A stretch of DNA of 64,000 nt from the NCBI GenBank assembly GCA_937139475.1, contig CAKZQF010000137.1:1-64000 (forward strand). Reading direction: 5' to 3'. Source of the DNA: an uncultured Gammaproteobacteria bacterium (GTDB lineage Bacteria; Pseudomonadota; Gammaproteobacteria; Enterobacterales; Psychrobiaceae). Of the stretch, positions 37,181-47,053 are shown piece after piece. Made by a program: the position numbers and the translations under genes. Each line of letters starts with the position of its first letter. Position 1 is the stretch's first letter. Below the pieces are notes generated by a model that made no database searches, had not been told where the DNA came from, and worked only from the letters and a program-made list of their open reading frames with translations.

Positions 37181-38770
37181 CTACTTGATTTCAGGAGGCG
37201 TAGTATGGCTATGGTAAGGTGCTGGCGAAGGCATATTCCACTCTAGCCCCTCTGAGCCTTCCCAAGGCTTGGCAGGCGCTTTTTTACCACCACGTGCACA
37301 CTTGATTAGCACAACTAAAAAGATCAATTGTGATAAACCAAAGGCAAAACCACCGATGCTGACTAACTGATTAAAGTCCGCAAACTGCAGTGCATAATCA
37401 GGCACCCTGCGTGGCATCCCAGCAAGACCTAAAAAATGCATCGGGAAAAACAACACATTAACCGAAATAACAGATGCCCAGAAATGCATTTTTCCTAAGC
37501 GTTCGTCATACATATGCCCAGTCCATTTGGGCAACCAGTAATAACAGGCAGCCATAATTGAAAATATAGCGCCAGTCACTAACACATAGTGAAAATGTGC
37601 TACCACAAAATAGGTATCATGGTATTGGAAATCCACTGGCGTAATTGCCAACATCAGCCCTGAAAAGCCACCGATGGTAAAAAGAACAATAAAGGCAATG
37701 GCAAACAACATCGGGGTTTCAAAAGTCAACGAACCTCGCCACATTGTCGCAACCCAGTTAAAGACTTTAACCCCAGTCGGCACAGAAATCAGCATGGTAC
37801 AGTACATAAAGAATAATTCCGCAGCTACCGGCATACCCGTAGTGAACATATGATGTGCCCAAACCAAGAAGGATAGCAGTGCGATAGAAGCCGTTGCGTA
37901 AACCATTGACGAGTAACCAAAGAGCTTTTTACGAGAAAACGCGGGAATAATCGCCGAAATAATGCCAAAAGAAGGCAAAATCATAATATAAACTTCGGGG
38001 TGACCAAAGAACCAGAAGATATGTTGGAATAACACAGGATCACCACCACCAGCAGCGGCAAAGAAGCTTGTGCCAAAATACTTATCGGTTAATACCATGG
38101 TTACCGTTGCTGCAAGCACCGGCATAACAGCAATCAGTAAAAATGCCGTAATTAACCAGGTCCATACAAATAGTGGCATTTTCATGTAAGTCATGCCTGG
38201 CGCGCGCATATTGACAATAGTAACGACTACGTTAATCGCTCCAAGAATGGACGAGATCCCCATAATATGCACAGCAAATACAAATAAAGCGGTACTATCT
38301 GGGGAGTAAGTGGTTGACAGTGGTGCATAGAATGTCCAGCCAAAATTAGGGCCGCCTCCCTCCATAAAGAGCGAAGCGAGTAAAATGCTAAAGGCCATTG
38401 GCAGAATCCAAAAACTCCAATTATTCATTCTTGGCAGCGCCATATCCGGCGCACCGATCATCATCGGAATTAACCAGTTAGCTAGTCCAGTAAATGCTGG
38501 CATCACGGCACCAAACACCATTATGAGGCCATGAACAGTCGTCATTTGATTGAAAAAGTTAGGCTCTACGATTTGTAAGCCCGGCTGATATAGCTCAGCA
38601 CGAATAACCATCGCCATCGCGCCACCAACTAAAAACATCAAGAAGCTAAACATCAAATAAAGACTACCGATGTCCTTATGGTTAGTTGTCAATACCCAGC
38701 GCATAAGACCTTTGGGCTTATGATCATGCTCTATTTCGTGCTCATCTTGCGTTGCGCTAGCAGTATTCAT
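37181..38770 (-). CDS. ctaD: Cytochrome c oxidase subunit I (aa3 type)
   Basis: A 529-residue haem-copper oxidase core subunit with about 12 helices. Key segments: TVHGLIMVFGAVMPAF (haem a ligand), FWFFGHPEVYIMILP with the CuB His and the Tyr crosslink site (E-x6 region of the D channel), YATASIALLSFLVWAHHMFTTGMP (CuB histidines) and VVAHFHYVLVTG (haem ligands). It reduces O2 to water and pumps protons. The ATG overlaps the ctaC stop (TAATG). Confidence 0.97.
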   Translation of the reverse strand: MNTASATQDEHEIEHDHKPKGLMRWVLTTNHKDIGSLYLMFSFLMFLVGGAMAMVIRAELYQPGLQIVEPNFFNQMTTVHGLIMVFGAVMPAFTGLANWLIPMMIGAPDMALPRMNNWSFWILPMAFSILLASLFMEGGGPNFGWTFYAPLSTTYSPDSTALFVFAVHIMGISSILGAINVVVTIVNMRAPGMTYMKMPLFVWTWLITAFLLIAVMPVLAATVTMVLTDKYFGTSFFAAAGGGDPVLFQHIFWFFGHPEVYIMILPSFGIISAIIPAFSRKKLFGYSSMVYATASIALLSFLVWAHHMFTTGMPVAAELFFMYCTMLISVPTGVKVFNWVATMWRGSLTFETPMLFAIAFIVLFTIGGFSGLMLAITPVDFQYHDTYFVVAHFHYVLVTGAIFSIMAACYYWLPKWTGHMYDERLGKMHFWASVISVNVLFFPMHFLGLAGMPRRVPDYALQFADFNQLVSIGGFAFGLSQLIFLVVLIKCARGGKKAPAKPWEGSEGLEWNMPSPAPYHSHTTPPEIK

Positions 38771-39897
38771 TATTTAGCCTCCGGTTTTACATCACTTACT
38801 TGTACAATATCACCTGTGTTATTGCCCCAAGCGTTGCGTTCATAGGTAATTACTGCCGCTAATTCTTTGGCGCTTAACTGATTGGCAAATGCTTGCATCG
38901 CTGTACCAGGCTTACCATTAACGACGACATCGATATGAGCACCGACATCACCTAGCGCAATTGGGCTTCCCTTAATCTTCGGAAAGGCACCAGCAATCCC
39001 TTCACCACCGACTTGATGGCATGCCGCACAACGTGCGATGTAAGTTTTCTCGCCTAATGCCATCGATTCTTCCATTGTCAAGGTCGATGCTAACGCCTGT
39101 TGCTCTTCTTGTTTCTCTTTAGCAACATGCTGTAATTGTGCGCTTAACCACGCATCGTATTCTTCCTGTGGTAATGCTCGAACGACAACTGGCATAAAGC
39201 CGTGATCTTTGCCGCAAAGCTCGGCGCATTGACCCCGATAAATTCCCGGTTCATTGACTCGCGTCCAAGCTTCATTGATAAATCCTGGGTTAGCGTCTTG
39301 CTTGACCGCAAATGCTGGGACCCACCAAGAATGAATAACATCATCGGCGGTTATTAAAAAACGGATCTTCTTATTGGTTGGAATGACAAGCGGCTTATCC
39401 ACTTCAAGAAGGTAATTTTCTCCCTTAGTGCTGACATTCTGGATTTGTTCTTGCGGCGTTGCCAATAAGCTATAAAAGCCAAAATCATGTTCAAAGTACT
39501 GATAATGCCACTTCCACTGTGATCCAGTGATCTTAATCGTGATGTCTGCAGCAGAATTATCTTCCATCTCAATTAAGGTCGTGGTGGCAGGGATGGCCAT
39601 ACCAATTAAGATGAAAAAAGGAATGACGGTCCAAAGCACTTCAACTTTTGTACTCTCGTGAAATTGCGCAGCTGTCGCGCCTTTGGATTTTCGATGATTG
39701 ATGATGGCATAAAGCATTGCACCGAATACAACCAGCCCAATGATCGCACATATCGTCAATATGACCATATGCAGATCATAAACACGCTGACTAATGTCCG
39801 TTACGCCCTGAGTTAAATTTACTGAACTAGTACCAAGTGCTGCCCCCGTGAACACAACAGTGCTCATTGCAGCGATTATTATTATAATTTTCTGCAC
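38770..39897 (-). CDS. ctaC: Cytochrome c oxidase subunit II with fused cytochrome c domain
   Basis: A 375-residue subunit with signal sequence, two transmembrane helices, the CuA domain (HSWWVPAF ... CAELCGKDHGFMPV) and a C-terminal cytochrome c domain with the haem motif CAACH (about residue 304). The caa3-like fusion lets it take electrons from soluble cytochrome c through its own haem. First gene of the oxidase operon; a candidate promoter lies 112 nt upstream. Confidence 0.96.
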   Translation of the reverse strand: MQKIIIIIAAMSTVVFTGAALGTSSVNLTQGVTDISQRVYDLHMVILTICAIIGLVVFGAMLYAIINHRKSKGATAAQFHESTKVEVLWTVIPFFILIGMAIPATTTLIEMEDNSAADITIKITGSQWKWHYQYFEHDFGFYSLLATPQEQIQNVSTKGENYLLEVDKPLVIPTNKKIRFLITADDVIHSWWVPAFAVKQDANPGFINEAWTRVNEPGIYRGQCAELCGKDHGFMPVVVRALPQEEYDAWLSAQLQHVAKEKQEEQQALASTLTMEESMALGEKTYIARCAACHQVGGEGIAGAFPKIKGSPIALGDVGAHIDVVVNGKPGTAMQAFANQLSAKELAAVITYERNAWGNNTGDIVQVSDVKPEAK

Positions 39898-40009
39898 AAA
39901 CCCATCCTATTTCCATTGATAACACAACAGTAGGTTGGAGTTCACATCCGTCTCAAAAAACTCTTACCTACATAAAGGATCGTTCTTCTCACCATGATGG
40001 CTTGCTACA

Positions 40010-40039
40010 AGTATATGACTGAATTTAAAAAAACTGCAA
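40010..40039 (-). promoter_or_regulatory. Candidate sigma-70 promoter of the ctaC operon
   Basis: Minus strand: TTGCAG (40034-40039), 18-nt spacer with a T-rich run, TATACT (40010-40015). It sits in the 378-nt AT-rich region between ctaC and the Yip1 gene (39898-40275). In the rest of that region I recognise no gene, RNA or operator, only A-rich tracts. Confidence 0.4.
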
Positions 40040-40275
40040 GAGGAGAACAAAAAAAAGACAAAAAAATCATCAACAAAAACAACAATGTCAACAGCAAAGG
40101 TGAAATATTCACTTTATTAACTTGCTTTTGGACAAGTTTTGTTCGATAAATATAAAGGTACAGCAGTTTTCTCTAGAAAATACGAAAATAAGATTAAAAT
40201 TGGCGCATGCCGATGGATTTAAAATTAATTTAACAGGCAGTTATGTAACTAAAAAATTAAAAATGAGGTGGTAAC

Positions 40276-40875
40276 ATGATTTTATCGCATATTTGGGGAA
40301 TTTATACCCACCCGAAACAAGAATGGAAAACAATCGCCGATCGTCATGAGTCATTTGTCAATGCACTCACCCATACCCTATTTATTTCTCTTATCCCAGC
40401 AGTTTGCGCCTATTATTCCTCAGTCCATATTGGCTGGAGTGTCGGTGCTGGCGATCCAATATTCTTAACCCACGACAGCGCATTGGCGATGGCCGTGATA
40501 ATGTATGGTGGGCTAGTCGGTGGCGTATTGGCGCTGGGACTAATGGCCCATTGGATGGCCCATAGTTTTGGTGCAGACCCATCTCATGTTCAAGGAATTG
40601 AAGTGTCTGCTTATACAGCAACGCCACTTTATATGGTTGGCTTTGCAACCCTATACCCAGAATTGTGGTTCGTGATGCTCGTCGGTTTGGCCGGTATTGC
40701 TTACGCTGTTTACATGCTTTACACCGGCGTTCCTATTGTTATGGGAATAGATGAGGACCGTGGCTTTATTTATGCCAGTAGCTTAGTTACTGTCGGCTTA
40801 TGCTTTCTCGTTAGCATGCTTGGTCTAACCGTCTTCGCTTGGAGCTCAGGTATCGGTCCATCCTTTGTAAATTAA
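40276..40875 (+). CDS. Yip1 family membrane protein
   Basis: A 199-residue protein with five or so hydrophobic helices and the Yip1-type N-terminus IWGIYTHPKQEWKTI, where the P-x-x-x-W motif is typical of bacterial Yip1-domain proteins. Function unknown. A good SD (GAGGTGG) precedes the ATG. It is encoded between the oxidase operon and ctaA and is divergent from ctaC. Confidence 0.85.
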   Translation: MILSHIWGIYTHPKQEWKTIADRHESFVNALTHTLFISLIPAVCAYYSSVHIGWSVGAGDPIFLTHDSALAMAVIMYGGLVGGVLALGLMAHWMAHSFGADPSHVQGIEVSAYTATPLYMVGFATLYPELWFVMLVGLAGIAYAVYMLYTGVPIVMGIDEDRGFIYASSLVTVGLCFLVSMLGLTVFAWSSGIGPSFVN

Positions 40876-40906
40876 TATTATTGAAGTAATCAATAGTTGC
40901 TCTCAG

Positions 40907-40943
40907 GGCGATTAGGCTACGTAACATGCCTAGTCGCCTTTTT
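40907..40943 (+). terminator. Rho-independent terminator after the Yip1 gene
   Basis: GGCGATTAGGC (40907-40917) pairs with GCCTAGTCGCC (40928-40938) with one G-U wobble; loop of 10 nt; TTTTT follows. It overlaps the last codons of the convergent ctaA gene. Confidence 0.85.
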
Positions 40944-41958
40944 CCCTTGTCACATTTTTACCTGAACGCAGATTAAAGTTAATCCATACTAAACAAGCCA
41001 ATAATAAGGCACCAGCTATGTTATGGGCAACGGCATTAAATAACGGCAGACCAAAATAAACATTAGTAATACCTAATCCTACCTGGATGGTAGTTAAGGC
41101 AAGTAGCACAATAAGCGCCCAACTATGTTGCAGCTTTTTAAGCATAAAGGCTAAGCTTAGTAAAACAATCATACTGGCAATCGCACCAAATCGATGTGTT
41201 GCATGAATTGCAATTCTGGCATCACCATCTAACTGTCCTCCCAGATAATTCGGGCCTATTTGCTGTAATACATCAAACCCCTGAAAAAAATCAGCTTTAG
41301 TCAAATGGTCAATTTTACACAGTGGCAATTCCACACAAGCCATTGCGGCATAATTTGATGTCAACCAACCACCAATTAGTACTTGTAATGCGACAACCAC
41401 CAAACTTAGGCCAGCTAATACTCGAGCACGGGAGGATGTATTAAGGCTTGCCGATCTGGGGCGCATGCGCAGGTATAACAAAAGTAATAGACAGAATGTT
41501 GTAAATCCTCCGGCAAGGTGCAGGGTTACGACTTGTGGCCATAGCTTCAAAGTCACTGTCCACATACCAAACAATCCTTGTAAAATGATGAATGCCAACA
41601 GCCCTGTAGCATGTTTTATTGGTACACTGTGATCTTCTTTTCGCGCTCTAATACCGAGCCATAGAATGGCAATACAGAACACACCAAGGGATGTCGCTAG
41701 GTAGCGATGAGTCATTTCAGGCCATGTTTTATCCAGATCTACCGGCGCATCGGGAAACTTAACGTTCGCCTGCGTTAGCTCGCCCCCTTGCTCCGGAGCC
41801 CAGAAGTGGCCATAACACAGTGGCCAATCAGGACAGCCGAGCCCAGCATGGACTAAGCGAGTATAGGCACCTAAGCCAATAACCAAGATAGAGAATATAG
41901 TCGCGATTAGAATTAAGTTGGTCAATACTGTGCGGGGTTTCACTTGTACTTGGCTCAT
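40930..41958 (-). CDS. ctaA: Haem A synthase CtaA (COX15)
   Basis: A 342-residue, eight-helix membrane protein that oxidises haem O to haem A. Visible motifs: the AYTRLVHAGLGCPDWPLCYG start of the first repeat, EMTHRYLAT, a second CysPro pair in CVELPLCK, and HATHRFGA. I chose the ATG at 41958, which has AAGGTG at SD distance, over a TTG one codon earlier. It is separated from the main oxidase operon by the Yip1 gene. Confidence 0.94.
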   Translation of the reverse strand: MSQVQVKPRTVLTNLILIATIFSILVIGLGAYTRLVHAGLGCPDWPLCYGHFWAPEQGGELTQANVKFPDAPVDLDKTWPEMTHRYLATSLGVFCIAILWLGIRARKEDHSVPIKHATGLLAFIILQGLFGMWTVTLKLWPQVVTLHLAGGFTTFCLLLLLYLRMRPRSASLNTSSRARVLAGLSLVVVALQVLIGGWLTSNYAAMACVELPLCKIDHLTKADFFQGFDVLQQIGPNYLGGQLDGDARIAIHATHRFGAIASMIVLLSLAFMLKKLQHSWALIVLLALTTIQVGLGITNVYFGLPLFNAVAHNIAGALLLACLVWINFNLRSGKNVTREKGD

Positions 41959-42084
41959 CAAATCACCTTAAATAATTGATTCATTGTTATTAAAGCTAGC
42001 AAACACCGCGCTGATGTCAAAGCAAAGATTGTTCTGCTACAAACTTAATGTTAGGGTCATTCAAAATAATAACTAGGACTTCTT

Positions 42085-43092
42085 ATGATTCAGCGCTTTA
42101 ATTTTATCTCAGCCGTTTTGTTAACCAGCTCAATATCTATCAGTTCATTTGCCTCAACGTTAGAAACGATGCGTCCGGCCTTAAAAGAAGCCCCCCGCTT
42201 GCAGGCACTGTCTATTAATCCCAATGGTGATATTTGGGCTAGTGGTACAAAAGGTCAGGTAGTTGTTAGCCATGATAATGGAAAAAACTGGCATAAAAAG
42301 CATGTCCCTAATGCGCAGGAACTTCAATTTAGGGATATCTGGGCTAGCCAGGAGACAATTTACTTACTGGCTGCTGGTGATGGTAGTGCTTCCCGTCTAT
42401 ATAAATCACAAGACAATGGAAGCTCTTGGGAAAATCAATACACGATGAAAAATCCAAAAGGGTTTATCAATTGTTTTGATTTTTGGGATAAGGACAACGG
42501 CATTGTTGTAGGAGATACCATTGATGACAAAGTATTCATGCTAATAACCACAGATGGCGGAGAGAACTGGACACGTGTAGCAAGAGCACCAGCAGCAAAT
42601 GTCGGTGGTGAAGGTGGATTCTCTGCCAGTGGTAGCTGTGCTCGTATCGATGGCAACACCCATGCATGGTTAACAACAGGCGCAACAACTCAAGCGCGTA
42701 TCCTTCGCACCAGTGATCGCGGTGAAACCTGGACCAGCACACCACTCCCATTCCCTAATAGCAAAACAGGGGGAATATTTAGTGCTATTCCTAAAAGTGG
42801 TTTTGCTTTTGGCGGACAAATGAAACCGGCCATTGTCACGGGCTTTTATCGCAGCGCCGGGCATTGGCAGGCAATAAAAAATATACCGCTAAAAGGCGCA
42901 ATTTATGGCAGTGATAGCCATGGCGATGAAGTGATAGTGGTCAATCCAGATGGTGCCGCTTTAAGTACAAATAAAGGAAAGACTTGGCAGCGTATTAGCG
43001 ATGAGCCTTATTGGGTTGTTGAGTACGATAGCAAAGGGAGCGCTTGGCTAGCAGGGCCAAATGGTCGCATTAGCGCGACGATATCAAAATAA
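42085..43092 (+). CDS. YCF48/BNR-repeat exported protein
   Basis: A 335-residue protein with a signal peptide (about 1-23) and a beta-propeller of sialidase/BNR-type repeats: VVVSHDNGKNWHKK, LYKSQDNGSSWENQ, ITTDGGENWTRV, RTSDRGETWTST, STNKGKTWQRI (S/T-x-D/N-x-G-x-x-W boxes). It resembles YCF48-like photosystem assembly factor relatives of non-photosynthetic bacteria, whose role is unknown. It stands alone, divergent from ctaA. Confidence 0.82.
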   Translation: MIQRFNFISAVLLTSSISISSFASTLETMRPALKEAPRLQALSINPNGDIWASGTKGQVVVSHDNGKNWHKKHVPNAQELQFRDIWASQETIYLLAAGDGSASRLYKSQDNGSSWENQYTMKNPKGFINCFDFWDKDNGIVVGDTIDDKVFMLITTDGGENWTRVARAPAANVGGEGGFSASGSCARIDGNTHAWLTTGATTQARILRTSDRGETWTSTPLPFPNSKTGGIFSAIPKSGFAFGGQMKPAIVTGFYRSAGHWQAIKNIPLKGAIYGSDSHGDEVIVVNPDGAALSTNKGKTWQRISDEPYWVVEYDSKGSAWLAGPNGRISATISK

Positions 43093-43109
43093 GTGGCTTG
43101 ATATTTCGT

Positions 43110-43295
43110 TCAGCGAGATTTAAACACTCGCTGAACAAGCATAACCAACAACGCCAAGCCACACCAACTAATTAATAGTAATGCGATTAAGATCGGAAAT
43201 GGTAATACGTTCATCACCATCATCACTAAAAATATCAGGACTAAAGCAATAAACAAATAATGTGTTTTTGGCCGTTTAGGCTGCTCATGATCCAT
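43110..43295 (-). CDS. Small hydrophobic protein downstream of pgpA
   Basis: A 61-residue protein with a short basic N-terminus (MDHEQPKRPKT) and two hydrophobic helices, ending in RVFKSR. I do not recognise a named family. The ATG at 43295 overlaps the pgpA stop (TAATG), suggesting coupled translation; an ATG at 43310 would add 5 residues. Its place at the end of the thiL-pgpA group suggests a membrane-related role at most. Confidence 0.6.
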   Translation of the reverse strand: MDHEQPKRPKTHYLFIALVLIFLVMMVMNVLPFPILIALLLISWCGLALLVMLVQRVFKSR

Positions 43296-43804
43296 TAGAT
43301 TAATGGCCATTGGCTGTGAATTAATTGTAGGCAGATGGCAGCAAAAATACCTGCTAATACATCATCAATCATAATACCAAAACCACCGTGGACATGGCGA
43401 TCTAGCAGTTTTATTGGCCAAGGCTTAAGAATGTCAAAAAAGCGAAACAGCACAAACCCAACGATCACTGCTGTTATGCTTATTGGCGCCGCAATCATGG
43501 TAATTAGCATGCCAGCAACCTCATCCCAAACTATTGCGCCATGATCATGAACCTGCATATCGTTAGCTGTACGGTCGCAAATCCAAAAACCTGTGACCGT
43601 GACAACAAACGTAATTGCAAGATAGAGGCTAAGGCTCAAGTCCATCATTAGCCAATACAGCGGCAAGGCGGCCAGTGTACCAAAAGTACCAGGCGCTTTT
43701 GGTGCTAGCCCACTACCAAAACCTAAGGCTAAAAAATGAAAAGGGTTAGTTAAAGACAATTTAGCGAGTGCAGGGTCTTTGTGTTTCAACAATAAATTCT
43801 TCAA
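43295..43804 (-). CDS. pgpA: Phosphatidylglycerophosphatase A
   Basis: A 169-residue membrane enzyme that dephosphorylates phosphatidylglycerophosphate. It aligns along its length with E. coli PgpA: NPFHFLALGFGSGLAPKAPGTFGTLAALP, VHDHGAIVWDEVAGM and KPWPIKLLDRHVHGGFGIMIDDVLAG. The start appears to be TTG at 43804, overlapping the thiL stop as TTGA, since the N-terminus then lines up with E. coli; no nearby ATG fits. Confidence 0.93.
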   Translation of the reverse strand: MKNLLLKHKDPALAKLSLTNPFHFLALGFGSGLAPKAPGTFGTLAALPLYWLMMDLSLSLYLAITFVVTVTGFWICDRTANDMQVHDHGAIVWDEVAGMLITMIAAPISITAVIVGFVLFRFFDILKPWPIKLLDRHVHGGFGIMIDDVLAGIFAAICLQLIHSQWPLI

Positions 43805-44763
43805 AAGTGGGCAAAGCCTCGGTAGTCGATATCAACCACTTGATTATTTTGTCTAAACTCTATGCCTTCACCGCTATTCATTTGTCCAATACAGGCAAAG
43901 CTTGTATTAGTATGGGCAAGTGCACTCTCCACACTACCAAGGGCAGAAGGTGACACAGTAAAGCATAGTTCGTAATCTTCGCCGCCGGTCAATGCAAGTT
44001 TAATCGCTTGCTGAGTATCTGTATTGCGCAGTAATTGGTCCGATAACGGCAAACTATCGATATCGACAACCGCTTTACAACCTGACTGCTTTGCAATGTG
44101 GGCAAGATCTGAGGCCAAGCCATCAGATAAGTCGATTGCAGCGCTAGCAATTTTACGCAATACCTGACCGGCGTGAAGACGTGGCGTTGGATGATAGAGA
44201 CGATTAATTAAGTACTCAAGGTCATCACTAGGGATATCAGCACGACCATAAAGCGATTCAAGGGCAAGTGCCGCATCACCAAGATTACCAGTGACACAAA
44301 TCCAATCACCAATACGTGCATTGTCGCGAGTTAGTTGCAGGTCTTTTGGCACTTGCCCTTGTACGGTGAGCGTAATGCTAAGCGGCCCTTTGGTAACATC
44401 ACCACCGACAAGTTCAATACCGTAATAGTCTGCCGCTTTGAAAAAACCACTACTAAACAGTTCTAGCCAAGGTTCATCAATTTCAGGTAATGTTAGCGCA
44501 AGGGAAACCCAGCTAGGATCAGCCCCCATAGCAGCTAAATCACTAAGATTAGCTGCTAAGGCTTTAAAACCTAACGAGTCTGCTGGCATATCTTCGAAGA
44601 AGTGAACACCCGATACAAGGGTATCGGTAGAGATAGCAACCAACTGCTCTGCAGCTGGCGCCAATAAAGCACAATCATCACCAATCGTTTTCACCACATC
44701 AAATCGTGGTTCTTGACGGTTTTTGAAATAGCGCTCGATTAATTCAAACTCACCACAAGCCAT
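43801..44763 (-). CDS. thiL: Thiamine-monophosphate kinase
   Basis: A 320-residue enzyme that phosphorylates thiamine phosphate to thiamine diphosphate. Family motifs: GDDCALL near the N-terminus, STDTLVSGVHF, KALAANLSDLAAMGADP, and DLSDGLASDL and GGEDYELCF in the second half. It lies 15 nt downstream of nusB and is coupled to pgpA, the usual gammaproteobacterial order. Confidence 0.96.
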   Translation of the reverse strand: MACGEFELIERYFKNRQEPRFDVVKTIGDDCALLAPAAEQLVAISTDTLVSGVHFFEDMPADSLGFKALAANLSDLAAMGADPSWVSLALTLPEIDEPWLELFSSGFFKAADYYGIELVGGDVTKGPLSITLTVQGQVPKDLQLTRDNARIGDWICVTGNLGDAALALESLYGRADIPSDDLEYLINRLYHPTPRLHAGQVLRKIASAAIDLSDGLASDLAHIAKQSGCKAVVDIDSLPLSDQLLRNTDTQQAIKLALTGGEDYELCFTVSPSALGSVESALAHTNTSFACIGQMNSGEGIEFRQNNQVVDIDYRGFAHF

Positions 44764-44778
44764 CGTTAAGAAGACCTA

Positions 44779-45192
44779 TTATAGTTTACGCAGACGAGCA
44801 ACAGTCTTATCAAGCACACCATTAACAAACTTGTGGCTATCATCAGCAGCAAATGCTTTAGCTAACTCAATTGCTTCATTGATAATCACTTTGTACGGTG
44901 TTTCTTGTTGCTCTTTTAACTCATAGGTAGCTAAACGAAGAATAGCACGATCAATCTGATCAACTTCATCTGCACCACGATTCAAGTAAGGGCGATAAGC
45001 ATCATCGATCTCGACATTGTTTGTTGCTACACCGATTAGCAACGCACGGAAATACTCAACATCAACCCCTTTGATATCTTGATTAGTCAAAAATTCTAGC
45101 TCAACTTCAGCAACACTGTTGCCAGACAATTGCCATGAATATACCGCTTGCAAAGCAAGACGGCGGGCCTTACGACGTTCAGATGGTTTCAT
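44779..45192 (-). CDS. nusB: Transcription antitermination protein NusB
   Basis: A 137-residue all-helical protein that binds boxA RNA with NusE to allow full-length rRNA transcription. Start [24 protein letters not shown] and end [16 protein letters not shown] are family signatures. It lies 18 nt after ribH. A matching boxA occurs at 1087-1099 in this window. Confidence 0.96.
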   Translation of the reverse strand: MKPSERRKARRLALQAVYSWQLSGNSVAEVELEFLTNQDIKGVDVEYFRALLIGVATNNVEIDDAYRPYLNRGADEVDQIDRAILRLATYELKEQQETPYKVIINEAIELAKAFAADDSHKFVNGVLDKTVARLRKL

Positions 45193-45210
45193 ATCTTTAA
45201 AAATTTCCTA

Positions 45211-45681
45211 TTACGCGTCTAGTTCGCGCATTACATTAATCATTTCAAGTGCACCTAGTGCAGCTTCGCCACCTTTGTTACCAGCTTTAGTGCCAGCACG
45301 TTCGATAGCTTGCTCGATCGTATCAGTTGTTAATACGCCAAACGCTACAGGTACACTGTATTGCATTGCTACTTGAGACAGACCTTTATTACACTCGCCC
45401 GCCACAAAATCAAAATGAGGTGTACCACCACGAATTACCGCGCCAAGTGTAATAATTGCGTCAAACTCACCTTTTGCTGCAACTTTTTGTGTTGCAACTG
45501 GTAGCTCAACAGCACCAGGTACACGTACCAAAGTGATGTCATCATCGCTCATGCCACCAGTACGCTTAAGCACATCAACTGCACCTGATACCAATGAATC
45601 AACAATAAAGCTATTAAAACGAGATACGACAATCGCTACTTTTGCGTTAGTAACTTGAAGACTACCTTCAATAATTTTCAT
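45211..45681 (-). CDS. ribH: 6,7-dimethyl-8-ribityllumazine synthase
   Basis: A 156-residue enzyme of riboflavin synthesis that joins 5-amino-6-ribitylaminouracil and 3,4-dihydroxy-2-butanone 4-phosphate. Motifs: [32 protein letters not shown] with the catalytic His, and [17 protein letters not shown]. Length is typical. It lies 156 nt after ribBX, with a weak GC hairpin but no clear terminator between. Confidence 0.96.
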   Translation of the reverse strand: MKIIEGSLQVTNAKVAIVVSRFNSFIVDSLVSGAVDVLKRTGGMSDDDITLVRVPGAVELPVATQKVAAKGEFDAIITLGAVIRGGTPHFDFVAGECNKGLSQVAMQYSVPVAFGVLTTDTIEQAIERAGTKAGNKGGEAALGALEMINVMRELDA

Positions 45682-45837
45682 GATGTGACCTTATATTTAT
45701 TTGTTTGAGTAAACGGTTTTTGACGCCGCCCCAAAAAAGTGCGGCAATGATAACACAAGCACTGGGCTAAACGCATTATCATTGTATGTTAAGGCGATCA
45801 CTTTATTGCAATCGCGCTGTATGTTTTCTGATTCGCT

Positions 45838-46947
45838 TTATTCAGCGATATAATCAACCACTTCAAGGCCAAAGCCTGAGAGTGCATGGTAACGTTTAAC
45901 GGAGCTAAGCAGCTTCATTTTGCCAACACCAACATCAGCAAGAATTTGTGACCCCACGCCAACTTTGCGCGATGTCCCCTGCCATTTAGCCGTTACCGGC
46001 TTCTCGCCCTTATCTTCTAGTTCAAACGCACGAACCTGAGCAAGTAGTGCATCATTTGATTCGTGGTTTGCAAGAATAACTAACACACCACCATCTTCAC
46101 TAATGCGCTTCATGGCTTTATCTAATGGCCAACTGCGGTTTTGCGCACGCTCACTGGCAAGTAAATCATTGAAAGTATTTTGTAAGTGAACTCGAACATT
46201 AGTCGCATTATCTTTGCTTACTTCCCCTTTCACCATGGCGTAATGTACTTCGTCATCGATCGTGTCGCGGTAGGTAATTAAGTCAAACTCACCGTATTTA
46301 GTCGGCAGTTTACACTGCGCTTCTTTTACAATAGTGGTTTCATTAGCATTTCGGTATTCGATTAAATCAGCAATGGTACCAATTTTGATATCGTGCTCTT
46401 TTGCGAAAGTCTCTAAATCAGGACGGCGCGCCATGGTGCCATCTTCTTTTAGAATCTCAACGATCACACTGGCAGGCTCGCTCCCAGCCAGGCGCGCTAA
46501 GTCACAGCCGGCTTCAGTATGGCCAGCACGTGTTAATACACCACCGTCCTGTGCCATCAACGGGAAAATATGCCCCGGTTGCACGATATCAGCCGCAACA
46601 GCGTTAGGTGCAACAGCCACCTCAACAGTGCGTGAACGATCAGCTGCTGATATACCAGTTGTTACACCAGTCGCCGCTTCAATAGCCACAGTAAAGTTTG
46701 TTGAAAACTGTGCTTTATTTGCATCAACCATCAAGGGTAGATTCAAACGCTCACAACGTTCTTTGGTTAAGGTTAGACAAATAAGGCCACGACCATGAGT
46801 CGCCATGAAATTAATCGCTTGTGGCGTAATTTTGTCTGCTGCAATGATCAAATCGCCTTCATTCTCGCGATCTTCATCGTCCATTAGAATGACCATTTTT
46901 CCTAATTTAAAATCTTCAATGATCTCTTCAATCGTATTTAATGCCAT
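45838..46947 (-). CDS. ribBX: DHBP synthase with degenerate GTP cyclohydrolase II-like domain (RibBX)
   Basis: A 369-residue protein. Residues 1-200 are a complete RibB domain ([44 protein letters not shown]) that makes 3,4-dihydroxy-2-butanone 4-phosphate. The remainder resembles RibA, but the zinc-cysteine segment (CxSECxTGDxFxSxRCDCG in RibA) is replaced by [17 protein letters not shown] without cysteines, and the catalytic region is not kept. This matches the RibBX variant described in Shewanella, which lacks cyclohydrolase activity. A separate RibA must therefore exist elsewhere. SD AAGG precedes the ATG. Confidence 0.9.
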   Translation of the reverse strand: MALNTIEEIIEDFKLGKMVILMDDEDRENEGDLIIAADKITPQAINFMATHGRGLICLTLTKERCERLNLPLMVDANKAQFSTNFTVAIEAATGVTTGISAADRSRTVEVAVAPNAVAADIVQPGHIFPLMAQDGGVLTRAGHTEAGCDLARLAGSEPASVIVEILKEDGTMARRPDLETFAKEHDIKIGTIADLIEYRNANETTIVKEAQCKLPTKYGEFDLITYRDTIDDEVHYAMVKGEVSKDNATNVRVHLQNTFNDLLASERAQNRSWPLDKAMKRISEDGGVLVILANHESNDALLAQVRAFELEDKGEKPVTAKWQGTSRKVGVGSQILADVGVGKMKLLSSVKRYHALSGFGLEVVDYIAE

Positions 46948-47053
46948 GATTAAGCCTTAACGTTGCTGGTTGTCTTTTATCACAACCTAAAATGAGTATT
47001 AGTAATACATATGTTTAAATTGCCCAAATTCAAGGGCAATTCATAATAAATTT

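Noticed and set aside
45720..45760. Terminator between ribBX and ribH
   Set aside because: A short GCCGC/GCGGC pairing exists, but the loop is T-rich and no T run follows the stem, so support is too weak.
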